64,000 bases of DNA, from contig OY726565.1 in NCBI GenBank assembly GCA_963383645.1, positions 34,266,529 to 34,330,528 of the forward strand. Reading direction: 5' to 3'. Source of the DNA: Muscardinus avellanarius. Its lineage: Eukaryota > Chordata > Mammalia > Rodentia > Gliridae. Below the pieces are notes generated by a model, which was not told the DNA's origin, made no database searches, and worked only from the letters and a program-made list of their open reading frames with translations. Both the position numbers and the translations under genes were made by a program. This document shows positions 9,280 through 19,755 of this stretch, one piece after another (within the stretch, counting starts at the first letter, position 1; each line of letters starts with the position of its first letter).

Positions 9280-9455
9280 GCCAGGTGTGGTGGTACAAGC
9301 CTGAAGTCCCACGTGGGAGGCTGATGCAAGAGAATCACAAGGTGTAGGCCAGCCTTGGTAGTTTAGTGATACCCTATCTCAAAATAAAGACTAAAAAGGC
9401 TCAGGGTTGTAACTCACTTGTCAAACACTACTGGGTTCAGTTACCAGCGAGACAC
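9280..9455 (+). mobile_element. B1-dID SINE, diverged classic copy
   Basis: 'gccaggtgtggtggtacaag', 'gtgggaggctgatgcaagag', 'taccctatctcaaaataaag' and a decayed ID half ending near 'gttaccagcgagacacac'. The tail is a CA-rich simple repeat. Confidence 0.75.
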
Positions 9456-9595
9456 ACACAAACAAACACACATACAAACACACACAAATTTTCACTTTTT
9501 TCTGTGCTTAAAATAGTTCATAAATCACAGTGTCTGAACCTTGTAAGTTTTCTATAGTTCAACCTTATTACTATATAAAACATGGGATTTTTTTA

Positions 9596-9720
9596 AACTT
9601 AGATATTTGAACACCTATTTAATTTCTTTGATCATGGCTTGTTCAGATTTTGTTTTGGTTTTTGGTTTTGTATATGAGTACACTTATATTTTACAAATAT
9701 ATTTAAAATTCTGTTAACTT
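9596..9720 (+). repeat. 125-bp dispersed duplication, copy B
   Basis: Near-identical partner of 8549-8680, starting about 1,047 bp downstream in the same orientation. Its last 16 bases (aaaattctgttaactt, 9705-9720) are also the target duplication of the SINE that follows. Confidence 0.85.
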
Positions 9721-9919
9721 GCAGGGCATGGTGGCGCACGCTTGTAATCCCCACGCTTGGGAGGCACAGACAGGAGGATTGCACAGGTTCGAAGCCAGCC
9801 ATGCTGGCATAAGAGACCCTGTTTCCAAAAATTAAAAAAAGTGTAAAATAGATCTGGGAGTGTAGCCTGGAGGTAGAAGGGCTTCCAGGAACCCCAGTAC
9901 CACCAAAAACAAACAAACA
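9721..9919 (+). mobile_element. B1-dID SINE, short variant
   Basis: Complete copy from 'gcagggcatggtggcgcacg' to 'aggaaccccagtaccacc' plus an AAAC tail. A perfect 16-bp target duplication, aaaattctgttaactt, lies at 9705-9720 and 9920-9935, so this is a clean, fairly recent insertion. Confidence 0.92.
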
Positions 9920-9935
9920 AAAATTCTGTTAACTT

Positions 9936-10424
9936 TAATGTATAATATAAAGGAATCAAGCTCACCCAACACATTCAGATGTTCACAGCTCTAATAAAGG
10001 TCTTAAGCTATAACAATTAATTCTGTTACCAAAATGCAATACAAACACTAAATCTGCTATTGTTCTTGTTTATCATGGGTATTAACTGAAATCTGAAGTT
10101 TATGCTGAAGAAAGAACACATTTTTGCTCATTTTGTCCTAAAAAAAAAGTTGTTCAATTGCATTTTAATCTTTGGAATATCTTTTTTATTTCTACTGATT
10201 TTTACTCTATACATTCATCTAGTTAGTTTTTTCTTTCCTTGTATTTTCGTTTTCTTTGATTTTCTTTTGAGAGTTTATATTTTACCTTTGACCAATATCA
10301 GTACTTAAGCTTTTGCCGTTCTGTTTTTTTTTTTTTTTTCATTCTTTTTATCACTGCCTTAAAGTTATCTGCTTACATTTGTATTTTTCTTTCATTTCTT
10401 ATACACTTTTAAAAGTCAAATACT
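9936..10424. other. AT-rich sequence without recognisable features
   Basis: About 490 bp, T-rich toward the right end with a T17 run near 10325. No gene or named repeat seen. Confidence 0.6.
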
Positions 10425-10551
10425 GCCAGGTGTGGTGGCGCACACTTGTAATCCCTGAGTTTGGGAGGCAGAGACAGGAGGATTGCACTGGTTCGGAGCC
10501 AGCCTTGCTGGCTTAAGAGACCCTGTTTCCAAATTTAAAAAAAAATAATAA

Positions 10552-10599
<48 letters not shown>

Positions 10600-10609
10600 G
10601 TGTGTGTGT

Positions 10610-10657
<48 letters not shown>

Positions 10658-10729
10658 TAGGTCTGGGAGTGTAGCCCGGAGGTAGAAGGGCTTCCAGGAA
10701 CCCCAGTACCACCAAAAAAAAAAAAAAAA
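10425..10729 (+). mobile_element. B1-dID SINE, short variant, linker expanded to a microsatellite
   Basis: The left half (gccaggtgtggtggcgcaca ... aagagaccctgtttcc) and right half (ggtctgggagtgtagcccgg ... accccagtaccacc) are intact, but the linker has grown into about 110 bp of (TA)n then (TG)n. Near-matching flanks (aaaagtcaaatact and aaaaggtcaaattct) suggest the target duplication. Confidence 0.88.
10548..10657. repeat. (TA)n(TG)n microsatellite
   Basis: About 40 bp of alternating TA followed by about 60 bp of TG inside the SINE linker. Likely length-variable. Confidence 0.95.
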
Positions 10730-10741
10730 GGTCAAATTCTG

Positions 10742-10952
10742 AGCCAGGCGTAGTGGCGAATACTTGTAGTTCCAGTACCTGGGAGGCTGAGCCAAGAGGA
10801 TCACAGGTTCATGGCCAGCCTCAGCTATATTTAGTGAGGCCTTCCACAATTTAGTGAGACTGATTCAAAATAAAGAACAAAAAGTAGGGTTTGAGGTATA
10901 GCTCAGAAGTAGAATGCCTCTGGGTTCAATCCCTAGTACTACAAAAAAAAAA
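10742..10952 (+). mobile_element. B1-dID SINE, classic
   Basis: 'agccaggcgtagtggcgaat', 'agcctcagctatatttagtg', an A-rich linker, and the ID half 'ttgaggtatagctcagaagt' ending in 'caatccctagtact' and an A tail. Confidence 0.85.
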
Positions 10953-11045
10953 AATACAAACCATTCTTTGTTCAATTTTGACAATGCAAGTTTTACTGAA
11001 AAATTAGATATGCAAAATTTGAGTTCTTTCTAAAAGCCTTACTTT

Positions 11046-11262
11046 GCCAGGGTCCATGGTACAAGTCTGAAATCCCAGTACTTGGGAAGCTGAGACAGGA
11101 GGAATGCAGGTTCAAGAACAGCCTTGGCAACTTAGCAAGGCCCTCAGCAAATTAGTGAGACACTGTTTCAGGAAAAAAAAAAAAAAAAAAAAAATAGGGC
11201 TAAAGGTATAGCTTAGAGGTAGAATGCCCCTGAGTTCAATTTTCAGTACTGCAACAAAAAAG
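11046..11262 (+). mobile_element. B1-dID SINE, classic
   Basis: Diverged left half (gccagggtccatggtacaag), a 22-A linker, ID half 'ggctaaaggtatagcttaga' to 'tcaattttcagtact' and an A-rich tail. Confidence 0.85.
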
Positions 11263-11394
11263 AGAAATTACTTTATTTGTTTTTTTCAAAGTATGCATAT
11301 AAAGATAAACATAGCAGTATTATATTAGTAACAGTTTCTCTTGTTCTATAATTTCATTTCTTTTACTGTTTCTAATCATGATTTCTTTTTTCTA

Positions 11395-11812
11395 AACAGG
11401 GGATGGATGGAACCCAGGGGCATTGTACCTCTAAGCTACACCCCCAACCCTATTTTTTAGTCTTTTCATTTTTATTTTTTAATTAATTAATTTTTTGTGT
11501 GTGGTACTGGGGGTGGAATCCAGGCGCTTTTCTACCTCTGGTCTATACTTCCAGACCTATTTTATACTTATTTGGAAACAGGGTCTCACTAAGTTGCGGA
11601 GAGCCTCACTAAGTAGTTGAGGCTGGCTTCAAATCTGTCTCAGCCTCCCATCCACAGGGATTGCAAGCCTGTGCCAGCACATTTTGAAACAGGGTCTCAC
11701 TGAGTTGCAAATGGCCTCGCTAAATAGCTGCGGCTGTCTACAAATTGCAATCCTCCAGTCTCAGCCTCTTGAATGCTGGGATTACAAGTGTGTACCACCA
11801 TGACCAACTCTA
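11395..11812 (-). mobile_element. Nested B1-dID SINEs (one inside the linker of another)
   Basis: The outer antisense copy is seen as its ID half (11398-11465) and its B1 half (11690-11812). Between them, in the AT-rich linker, lies a second complete antisense copy (about 11493-11682) from 'tggtactgggggtggaatcc' to 'aagcctgtgccagca'. The inner copy has features intermediate between classic and short variants. Confidence 0.8.
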
Positions 11813-11963
11813 ATGCTAATTTTTTTTTAAATTTACCAGCTGTGTCAAATTTTTATAGTTTTTATTAATATTTTCAGAACACTAGTTTGGATTTTATTAA
11901 TGAAATCAGGTAGTATAACTTTTAGACTTTAGTAATCTTGATTTATATCTTGTGCTAATTTTT

Positions 11964-13015
11964 TTTTTTTTTTTTTTTTTTGGTGGTACTGGGGTTCCTG
12001 GAAGCCCTTCTACCTCCGGGCTATACTCCCAGACCTATCTTATATATTTTTCTTTTTTCTTTTTTTTTTCTTTTTTTTATTTTTTATAACAATTTTTTAT
12101 TGAACATAAATAGTATACATTTACACTATATTTGGTGCCCTCTCCCCCCGCCCCCATCTTCCCTCCCCCCCCCACCAATGGTTGTCCAGGTTAACCATGT
12201 CTTATTCATAATTTTACACATGTTCAGGTGTAGACCCTCATTAATCAAGATCAGGCTTCCTCCTCTCCTATCTTACCATCCAAACTTTGCTAATATTTCC
12301 CCTTCAATATCTGGAGTCCCACTGGTATTCTTTGTGTTTCCTAGTTTGGGCATATTAGAGGAAACATATGTATCTTCTTCTTCTGTGCTTGGCTGATCTC
12401 ACTTAACATAATGTTCTCCAGGGCTTTCCATCTTCTTGCAAATGATATAATTTTGTTCTTCTTTATGGCTGAATAGAATTCCATTGTGTGTATTTCCCAC
12501 AGTTTTGCTATCCATTCATCTGTTGATGGTGATCTGGGTTGGTTCCATATTTTGGCTATTACAAATTGTGCTGCTATGAACATAGGTATGCATATGTTGC
12601 TGTAGTTCTCTGAATTCAACCCCTTTGGAAAGATACCCAGGAGTGGTATAGCTGGATCATATGGTGGATCTATTCCCACCTTTCTTAGGAATCTCCACAC
12701 AGATCTCCATAGTGGCTGAACTAGTTTGCATTCCCACCAACAGTGTAAAAGAGTTCCTCTTTTCCCGCATCCTCGCCAGCATTTGTTGTTATTTGATTTC
12801 TTTATGCTTGCTACTCTGACTGGGGTTAGATGGAATCTCAGTGTAGTTTTGATTTGCATCTCCCTGATGGCCAGTGATGAAGAACATCTTTTCCTTATTT
12901 GGAAACAGGGTCTCCTAAGCCAGTGCGCACGGCTGGCTTTGAACCAGCGCGATCCTCCTGTCTCCGCCTCCCAAGCTCGGGGATTACAAGCGCACCACCA
13001 CGCCGGCGCCACCGC
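11964..13015 (-). mobile_element. B1-dID SINE, short variant, split by an L1
   Basis: The ID half (11964-12057: 'tggtggtactggggttcctg' to 'cccagacctatctta') and the B1 half (12889-13015: 'ttatttggaaacagggtctc' to 'accaccacgccggcg') belong to one antisense copy. An L1 fragment sits exactly in the linker. The left end is a 22-T run, the SINE's A tail. Confidence 0.8.
12058..12888 (-). mobile_element. 5'-truncated L1 (3' part of ORF2 and 3' UTR)
   Basis: On the minus strand it encodes the ORF2p C-terminus up to a stop near 12341: motifs [20 protein letters not shown] (Cys-rich domain), [27 protein letters not shown] and [10 protein letters not shown]. The frame is open across this part. The 3' UTR is short and C-rich on the plus strand, unlike the L1 at 16136, so it is a different subfamily. 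It is inserted in a SINE linker; the AT-rich target hides the duplication. Confidence 0.85.
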
Positions 13016-13610
13016 ATTGTTTTTAAAGACCACGTCTTGCTGCTACGTTCATTTTCTTTTCCTTACCTTCTATATCCTGATGGCACTCTACTCTATCTGA
13101 GCTGCTTATAAAAGTGTTGGAGGACATTTTTCCAATCCACAGAGGAAGTTAACCCATACATACTTTTACCAACGTGCTTGGACTTGATGCAGTCTGTTCT
13201 GTATTTTCTGCATTCTTTTTGTTGTTGTTACCTCAAATAGCCGATGATCTTGTGTTCCATTCGTGTCTGTACGTGAGCAGCAGGAGATTTCCTGGCAGCA
13301 GCAGTTGTTTCTCTCCCAGGAACGGCAGAGCTGACTGCAGGGCTTATGTGGCTGGGTCAGCCTGTTCCTAGGAGGCTTCGCTTTAAGGTGGTTGAGCACG
13401 AAGCAAGCAGCGAGCTTTGTCCCTCCCTCCTGCACAGGGCCGCCTGGTTCCCTTCCTTTGGCTGCATTTCTCTCTCTGACACTTAAACCCTCCTGCAGAA
13501 CACTCCCTGAGCTGGTGCATCACTTCTTTTTGGAATATATCTTAAGGATTTTAGTCTCAGGTAAGTCATGCTTTTCTAATTGTTAGGGTGACTGCCCTAA
13601 TTAAATTATT
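13016..13610. other. Unique, moderately GC-rich segment with a strong splice-donor match
   Basis: About 595 bp of complex sequence unlike the surrounding repeats. A perfect donor consensus CAG|GTAAGT occurs at 13558-13566 after a plus-strand ORF that is open for about 55 codons. A minus-strand ORF of 89 codons covers 13166-13435. I recognise no protein. It could be an exon of a non-coding transcript, or chance. Confidence 0.3.
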
Positions 13611-14253
13611 AATTACCCGCTTTCTTCTGGGTGGACCTGGAAATTTTTGACCTGTTGTTGGTGACTTTTCTTAGCAGTGTCAATATGGCTGTATACATAC
13701 ACGTTCTGCAAATGTGAGCAAGAATTCCAGTGGGAATTTGTGTAGACATCGAGTTCAGTGCCCCAGTTTGTTTATTCTCACTGAAGTCATTTGCTGAGAT
13801 AGTTTTAAACTCTTGCTTCAAGCCACAATACTATTAGCCTGCTATGAAAAGTGTTACATCGAACTTTTTTATATAATTTAAATTCTATTTGCATTTTAAA
13901 ATAATCAATTGACATATGACTTTCTTACAAATATTTTACTAATGTCAATAATAAAAAGTCCTCCACATCTCCAGCTCCCACCCTAGAAATAATCACTACT
14001 ATCAGCTTTCAGTGAATATCACAAAACTCTCTTTATTTACAATGTTATATCAATTAAAACAAATTGCATCATGTTAATTAGTTTTCCAAGTGCTTTTTAA
14101 ATTTAACAATAATGTGTCTTAAAGACTTAGCTATTATCAATAAGTAAATTTCATTCCTTTTCATTGCTGCAGTAGTTTATCCATTAAGTATTAGTTTTTC
14201 TATTATGACAGTGCTGTAACAAGTACACTTGTCCATTTCTTTCTCTTTTCTTT
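13611..14253. other. No recognisable feature
   Basis: AT-rich, non-repetitive sequence with only short ORFs. Confidence 0.6.
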
Positions 14254-14474
14254 CCTTTTTTTTTTTTTTTTTTTTTTGGTACTGGGGATCAAACCCAGAG
14301 GTATTTTATCTCCAAGCTACACCCCCAGCTCAATTTTATTTTTTATTTGGAAAAAAAGTCTCAGTAAGTTGTATAGGGCCTTGCTAAACTGCTGAGGCTG
14401 GCCTCAAACCAGTGATTCTCTTATCTCTGTCTCCCTAGTATTGGCATTACAGGCATGTAATACCATGCCTGGCT
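14254..14474 (-). mobile_element. B1-dID SINE, classic
   Basis: Antisense copy with a long T tail, 'ggtactggggatcaaaccca', 'gctgaggctggcctcaaacc' and 'aataccatgcctggct'. Complete. Confidence 0.88.
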
Positions 14475-14639
14475 CCCTTGTGTATTTCTACTTGTGCATG
14501 TAAGTTAGTATTTAACTGATCAAAAACTGGCATTATTGGTTATAAGTATATGTTTGCTGGGGGAAAAAAAAAACACAAAAGATTTTGAGATCTATAGAAA
14601 AATTTCCCTGCAGCTTGAGGGATATACTATTATAATATT

Positions 14640-15060
14640 ACAGATATAAATTCTCTCAGGAGAGTAAATTCATGGGCTAACATATGTTAAGTGAAATTAC
14701 CCAGTCACAGAAAGTGGAGAGTCATTCGTTTTCTTCTTATGTGTAGAAGCTAGGGAGTAATCCAGATACCAGAGGGACTTCAGATAATGGAGGAGAAACC
14801 CCAGTGGAGCCAAGAGGCAGTCCTGGAGAAGGAAGGGAGAGGGAAGAGGGAGGGTCAATGAAGGGATCACTTCAGTTGATAGCGTGTGCATACGTGAGAA
14901 TATCAGTGCCAATCTTAGTACCCTGTATATGGGGAGGGAGCCCGGGGAAAGCCCACCAAGTGCTGTGTACATGAACCTCATCACCACCCATGAACTGCAT
15001 TGTGATGCAAGACTACAATACACCAGTAAAAGTACAAAAAATGAAATATGCATGTTTTAG
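14640..15060 (+). mobile_element. L1 3' end, 5'-truncated, older subfamily
   Basis: It begins in the last codons of ORF2 ('atgttaagtgaaattaccca' 'gtcacagaaag', the SEISQSQ-like end) and runs through a 3' UTR with a purine tract (ggaagggagagggaagaggg), 'gagggagcccgggg' and 'gcaagactacaatacaccag' to an A-rich tail. The 3' UTR resembles those at 28430 and 40785. Confidence 0.65.
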
Positions 15061-15099
15061 GGGCCATTTGGAGTATTGTATTTAAAAAAAATACATGGT

Positions 15100-15592
15100 T
15101 AAGTGGGTGTGGTGAAGCACACGTGTAATCCCAGTACTTGGGAGGCTGAGACAGGAGGATCACAGGTTCATGCCAGCCTCAGCTACTTAGTGTTAGGGAA
15201 GTAAAGACACAAGAGAAACCAGGAAGCACGGTGCCAATCCTAATGGTGGAATACGGTCCTCTCAGGGATGGGGGCTGGACAGTCCCGAAGACCAGTGGGC
15301 CCATCCAAGGCTAGAAGGGAAAAGCCTCTCTTTTGAGGTATACATCTTGGGGGTGGGACTACGCGTGGGAACGCAGCTTCTCTGGCGATATTGCCTGCCT
15401 GCCTAGCAGAGGCTCCTCCTCTGTCTCCAGGGTTCCGCCTCCTGCGGGAACGGGGAAGGGACCCAACTTGTCACTTAGTAAGGCCCTCTGCAATGTAGTG
15501 AGACCCCTTTTCTAAATAGTTACAAATAGGACTGGGAGTGTAGCTCAAAGGAAGAATGCCCCTGGATTAATTCCCCATACTGCAAGAAAAAC
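15100..15592 (+). mobile_element. B1-dID SINE, classic, split by a solo LTR
   Basis: The left half ends at 'cagcctcagctacttag' (15190) and resumes at 15474 with 'cttagtaaggccctctgcaa', then linker and ID half to 'ttccccatactgcaag'. The repeated cttag (15186-15190 and 15474-15478) is the target duplication of the inserted LTR. Confidence 0.85.
15191..15473. mobile_element. Solo ERV LTR inserted in a SINE
   Basis: 283 bp starting TGTTAGGGAAG and ending ACTTGTCA, the TG...CA ends of an LTR, flanked by the 5-bp duplication cttag. The SINE on each side gives the exact empty-site sequence, so the borders are firm. The interior is GC-rich at the right end and has no ORF. A 5-bp duplication fits several ERV groups. 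The start resembles class II (ERVK-like) LTRs, but that is from memory; orientation was not settled. Confidence 0.65.
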
Positions 15593-16121
15593 AAAAACAA
15601 ACAAACAAAAACCATGGTTACTCCTGGGTGGGAAGGAGAATTGAAGGAAGACAAGGTAAGTAGAAGTTGTACTTTATTAATTTCTCAAAGGGTTGATAGG
15701 TTCGTGGGTTTTTCTATACATTTTATGGTCAAAATAAAACTAAATACAAACAGGTCAAAGATTATATTTGAACTACTTAATTCCAGAGTTGGAAGATTTG
15801 CCATCTCCATTTGCAAGGAAAAGAAAACATGGGCATAAAAACATAGAAGTTGTGACTGGTGCTAAGAAACAGGTTCCAACTCAGGAAATAACCACTAGGA
15901 ATGGAACACGCAGGTGGAGAGAAGAAGTGTGACTAGGAGGTGGAAACCTCTTACAGTGTCTTCACAAATCACATAAAAAGTGAGTAAGTGATCCCCTCTT
16001 CCAGGGCCATGACACTTCCCAGAACGTTATATTCACACATACCTATTGCTGTTTTAGTTGTATTTTATGTATAAATAATAAACCAACCTCACAGCCCATC
16101 ATGTCCAATTTGCTAAACTCT
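15593..16121. other. No recognisable feature
   Basis: About 530 bp of ordinary intergenic sequence; the one 74-codon ORF (15614-15838) has no recognisable motif. Confidence 0.6.
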
Positions 16122-16135
16122 AAAATAAAAAATGT

Positions 16136-16955
16136 TAAAAGGCGACTCAATACATGGGATTGCATGAAACTGAAGAGCTTCTGTTCAGCAAAGGAAGCTA
16201 TCAAGAACCTCAATCGAGAGCCAACAGAATGGGAGAAGATTTTTGCCACCTACACCACCGATAGAGGACTAATATCTAGAATATACAGAGAACTCAAAAA
16301 ACTCAACACTAAGAAAACAAAGCATCCAATAACAAAATGGGCAAATGAACTAAATAGACACTTCACAAAAGAAGAAATTCAAATGGCCAATAAATGCATG
16401 AAAAAATGCTCAACATCACTGGCAATCAGAGAGATGCAAATCAAAACTACCCTGAGATTTCACCTAACTCCAACTAGAATGGCAATCATTCAAAACACAA
16501 ACAACAACAGATGCTGGCGAGGATGTGGAGAAGTGGGAACTCTAAGACATTGTTGGTGGGATTGCAAATTAGTGCAACCACTTTGGAAAACAGTATGGAG
16601 AATCCTCAGAAGAATGGGAACAAATCTACCATTTGATCCAGCAATACCACTGTTGGGTATCTACCCAAAAGATAGGAAGCCAAACTACCAAACTAATGCA
16701 TGTGTATCTATGTTCATAGCTGCACAATTCACCATAGCCAAACTATGGAACCAGCCAAGATGTCCATCAACAGATGAATGGATTACAAAACTGTGGGATA
16801 TGTACACAATGGAATTTTACTCAGCCATCAAAAAAAAAAACTCAGTTACATCATTTTCAGGGAAATGGATGGAACTGGAGGACATTATGCTAAGTGAGAT
16901 TAGTCAGTCACAAAAAATAAGAAATCAGATGCTTTCCCTAATATGTGAGAGTTAG
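16136..16955 (+). pseudogene. L1 ORF2p C-terminal part, frame intact
   Basis: ORF2p is the L1 endonuclease and reverse transcriptase; only the region after the RT domain is present. The frame is open over about 273 codons to the natural stop at 16955. Motifs in order: [45 protein letters not shown], the Cys-rich [48 protein letters not shown] and [10 protein letters not shown]. The ATG at 16101 lies in flanking DNA and is not an L1 start. The endonuclease and RT are missing, so it is not functional. Confidence 0.88.
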
Positions 16956-17268
16956 AGAGAAATGGGTCATAGGAGGAACTCTTGAAAGAGGAAATCCTAT
17001 AGAGGAGCAAACAAGACAACCTAAAGGAGGAGAAAGGAGGGGAGAAGAAGAAAATCTCTAAAACACACAATGTACTTAAACATATTGAAGTCAATCACTA
17101 AGCCAAGCAAGGGAGGGAGGGATGGGGAGGGAATGGTGTGGGAACTGGGTAGGGATTAAATCAGCGATAAGTACATGTTTGTACACACAATATTTTTACC
17201 CCAATATGATGTTTGAATATAATGCACCAATAAAAAAAATTAAAAGAAATAAAAAAATAAAATAAAAC
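16136..17268 (+). mobile_element. Young 5'-truncated L1 with perfect target duplication
   Basis: Contains the last part of ORF2, the 3' UTR with G-rich tract (gggagggatggggagggaat), 'gaatataatgcaccaat' and an A-rich tail. A 14-bp duplication, aaaataaaaaatgt, is at 16122-16135 and 17269-17282. The open frame and clean duplication point to a recent insertion. Confidence 0.9.
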
Positions 17269-17336
17269 AAAATAAAAAATGTCTTTAAAGTGAGACAACA
17301 TTTTAGCTTTCCACTGTAGCATTCGATAATCATAGA

Positions 17337-17337
<1 letters not shown>

Positions 17338-17383
<46 letters not shown>

Positions 17384-17556
17384 TACTGGGGACTAAACCC
17401 AGGGCCATTCTACCTCTGAGTTATATCCCTAGCCCTATTTTTTTTAATTTGGAAACAGGATCTCCTTAAGTTGCTGAGGCTGGCCTTGAACCTGCCATCC
17501 TCCTGTCAGTCTCCCACATACTGGGATTATATGTGTGCACTACCACACCTAGTTTA
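17338..17556 (-). mobile_element. B1-dID SINE, classic, with (TG)n tail
   Basis: A 44-bp (TG)n run (the CA-type tail in antisense, 17339-17382) then 'ctactggggactaaacccag', 'gctgaggctggccttgaacc' and 'cactaccacacctagtt'. The CA-type tail is a recurring feature of this family here. Confidence 0.85.
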
Positions 17557-18657
17557 TCACAGAATCTTGAGTCAGCAATTATTTATTAAACATTACAGCC
17601 TTTGATCAAATAAACATGTGCCACCTGAAGGCCACATTTTTCTCCCTCTTTAGAAAGACCATTCCCATAGCAAAGAGTCTTTTTCTTAACAGAGTTACTC
17701 AACAGAGCTTAATCTGTTACACCTAAGAGAGGAACTGAATGAAATGGTAGCATACATCCCCAATAGCTCAAAGGCCCTTCCTAGCAGAGAGAAGACGACT
17801 TCATTTCTGGATTATGCTCTGACATAAATGTCTCAGTCAGAGGATATTTCAGAGCACTTTAGGAAAAATACAAGAGATCTGCATTCTGTCTATGTTTGGT
17901 CTTGATAGAGACTTGTGTTGTGATACATATGCTTTTCTATTACATTACATGCACTAGAAATGAAAAAATCTCCAAATAGAAATTGGGAAAAAGTTTGGAT
18001 TTACTGAAACAGAAACGTGGATTGATTTTGGTAGAATTGTAAAGAAACTTAAGTGTGGCTGTATTCTGGTAGAGTGGTAAAGAAATTGTCTTTAACAAGT
18101 TTCAGTAGCCATGATATTTTTATGTGTGTGACCTTAAGAACTTGTAAATCACTAACACTTGGACACTCAAGCTGATAGTCTTTGGTATATATTAGGAGTA
18201 TAATTTTAAGATTAAAATACAAGTCCACAAATACGTGGCTAAGAACGCAAGCTTCTAAAATGAGCCAAAAAAAAAAAAAATTACTGATGCTTGACTCAGT
18301 GAGCTATTCTTTTTGACAGGAGATTAGGGCCGCCTGTGAGATTTCTTTGACTCATGACTCACTTAATTCATTTAGACATTGCCAGCAGAGCAAGCTACGA
18401 CAAGGCAGATCCATCTTAACAAGCTCACTCCTGGCTGTTCTAATAAAGAAAAAAAAGTCATTGAACTGCTGATTTGATTTTTTAAAATGCACTCAAGCTT
18501 TTGAGTATTTCACACCAAATAAATGTAAAAATATTTGTTACATCATCTTTTTCTCCAGATTGAGAGGGAAAAACTCCCAAAGAATTATCACCAGGTATCT
18601 TTTAACTAGTATAGCATTGAAGTATCTTTCTTATGTTTAGTTTATTATAATGAAACT
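17557..18657. other. Unique intergenic sequence
   Basis: About 1.1 kb without repeats or convincing ORFs. The only local feature of note is the AP-1 motif cluster at 18292-18361. Confidence 0.6.
18292..18361. promoter_or_regulatory. Cluster of three AP-1 (TGACTCA) motifs
   Basis: TGACTCA at 18292-18298 and two back-to-back copies at 18348-18354 and 18355-18361. Three exact copies of a 7-base motif in 70 bp, two of them abutting, are unlikely by chance. It could be an enhancer; no promoter is seen nearby. Confidence 0.4.
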
Positions 18658-18863
18658 TTTTTTCAGTACTGGGGATGGAATCCAGGGGCATTCTACCTCC
18701 GAGTTACACCCCTAGCCCTATTTTTTTTATTCTTTATTTTGAAACAGGGTCTCGCTGAGTTGTAAAGGGCCTCACTAAGCAGCTGAGGTTGGCTGCAAAC
18801 CATGATCCTCCTGTCTCGGCCTCCCGAATGCTGGGATTACAATGGCGTGCCACCAGGCCCGGC
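18658..18863 (-). mobile_element. B1-dID SINE, classic
   Basis: 'cagtactggggatggaatcc' through 'gctgaggttggctgcaaacc' to 'gccaccaggcccggct', antisense and complete, with a 'gcagacagcc'-type left half. Confidence 0.9.
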
Positions 18864-19119
18864 TATAATCAAACCTTTAAATCTAAATCTTGGTATCTGA
18901 TTGGAAATAATCATCAATCTAGGCATGTAGTTCTACGCGAATAATTGAATGTGCTGATGTTAAGCCCATCTAGAGTGAAGATTTTTCTCAAGAGGCGTCT
19001 GTTGCAGTGGCAGAAAGTCAGCCTCTGCCAAAGACGGCAATAGACAAGGTGAAGAAGCAAGTGGGTGTTCACAGCCATATGTGTGTGTCCACACACACAC
19101 AATCTAAACCACAGACACA

Positions 19120-19325
<206 letters not shown>

Positions 19326-19755
19326 TGCTGGGGATTAATCCCAGGGCTGTTCTACCTCAGAGATACACCCCTATTTTTATTTCATTCATTCATTTATTTA
19401 TTTGTTTGTTTGTTTGTTTTGTGGTACTGGGGATTTAGCCTAGGGACATTCTCCCTCTGAGCTACACCCCAAGCCCTATTTTTTATTCCCTATTTTGAAA
19501 TAGAGTCTCACTTAGTTGTGGAAGGCCTCGCTAAGTAGCTGAAGCTGACCACGAACCTTCAACCTTCCTGTTTCAGCCTTCCAAGTACTGGGATTACAAG
19601 CATGTACCACCACACCAAGCTCTTTTTATTTTTTTATTTTGAAACAGGGTCTCACTAAGCTGTTGAGGTTCCTGAAACTGGCCTCAAACCTGTGATCTTC
19701 CTATCTCAGCCTCTTAAGTACTGGGATGACTAGTGTGTACCACCATGCCTGGCTA
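19326..19755 (-). mobile_element. Nested B1-dID SINEs
   Basis: The outer antisense copy is split into its ID half (19326-19375, 'ctggggattaatcccagggc') and B1 half (19622-19755). The inner complete copy lies at about 19421-19620 ('gtggtactggggatttagcc' to 'ccaccacaccaagct'). The break is in the outer linker. Confidence 0.82.

Noticed and set aside
10556..10657. CRISPR-like or satellite array
   Set aside because: It is a plain TA/TG microsatellite; no direct repeats with unique spacers of constant length exist anywhere in the window.
12726..13100. 124-codon plus-strand ORF
   Set aside because: It is antisense to L1 ORF2 and crosses into a SINE; no independent coding evidence.
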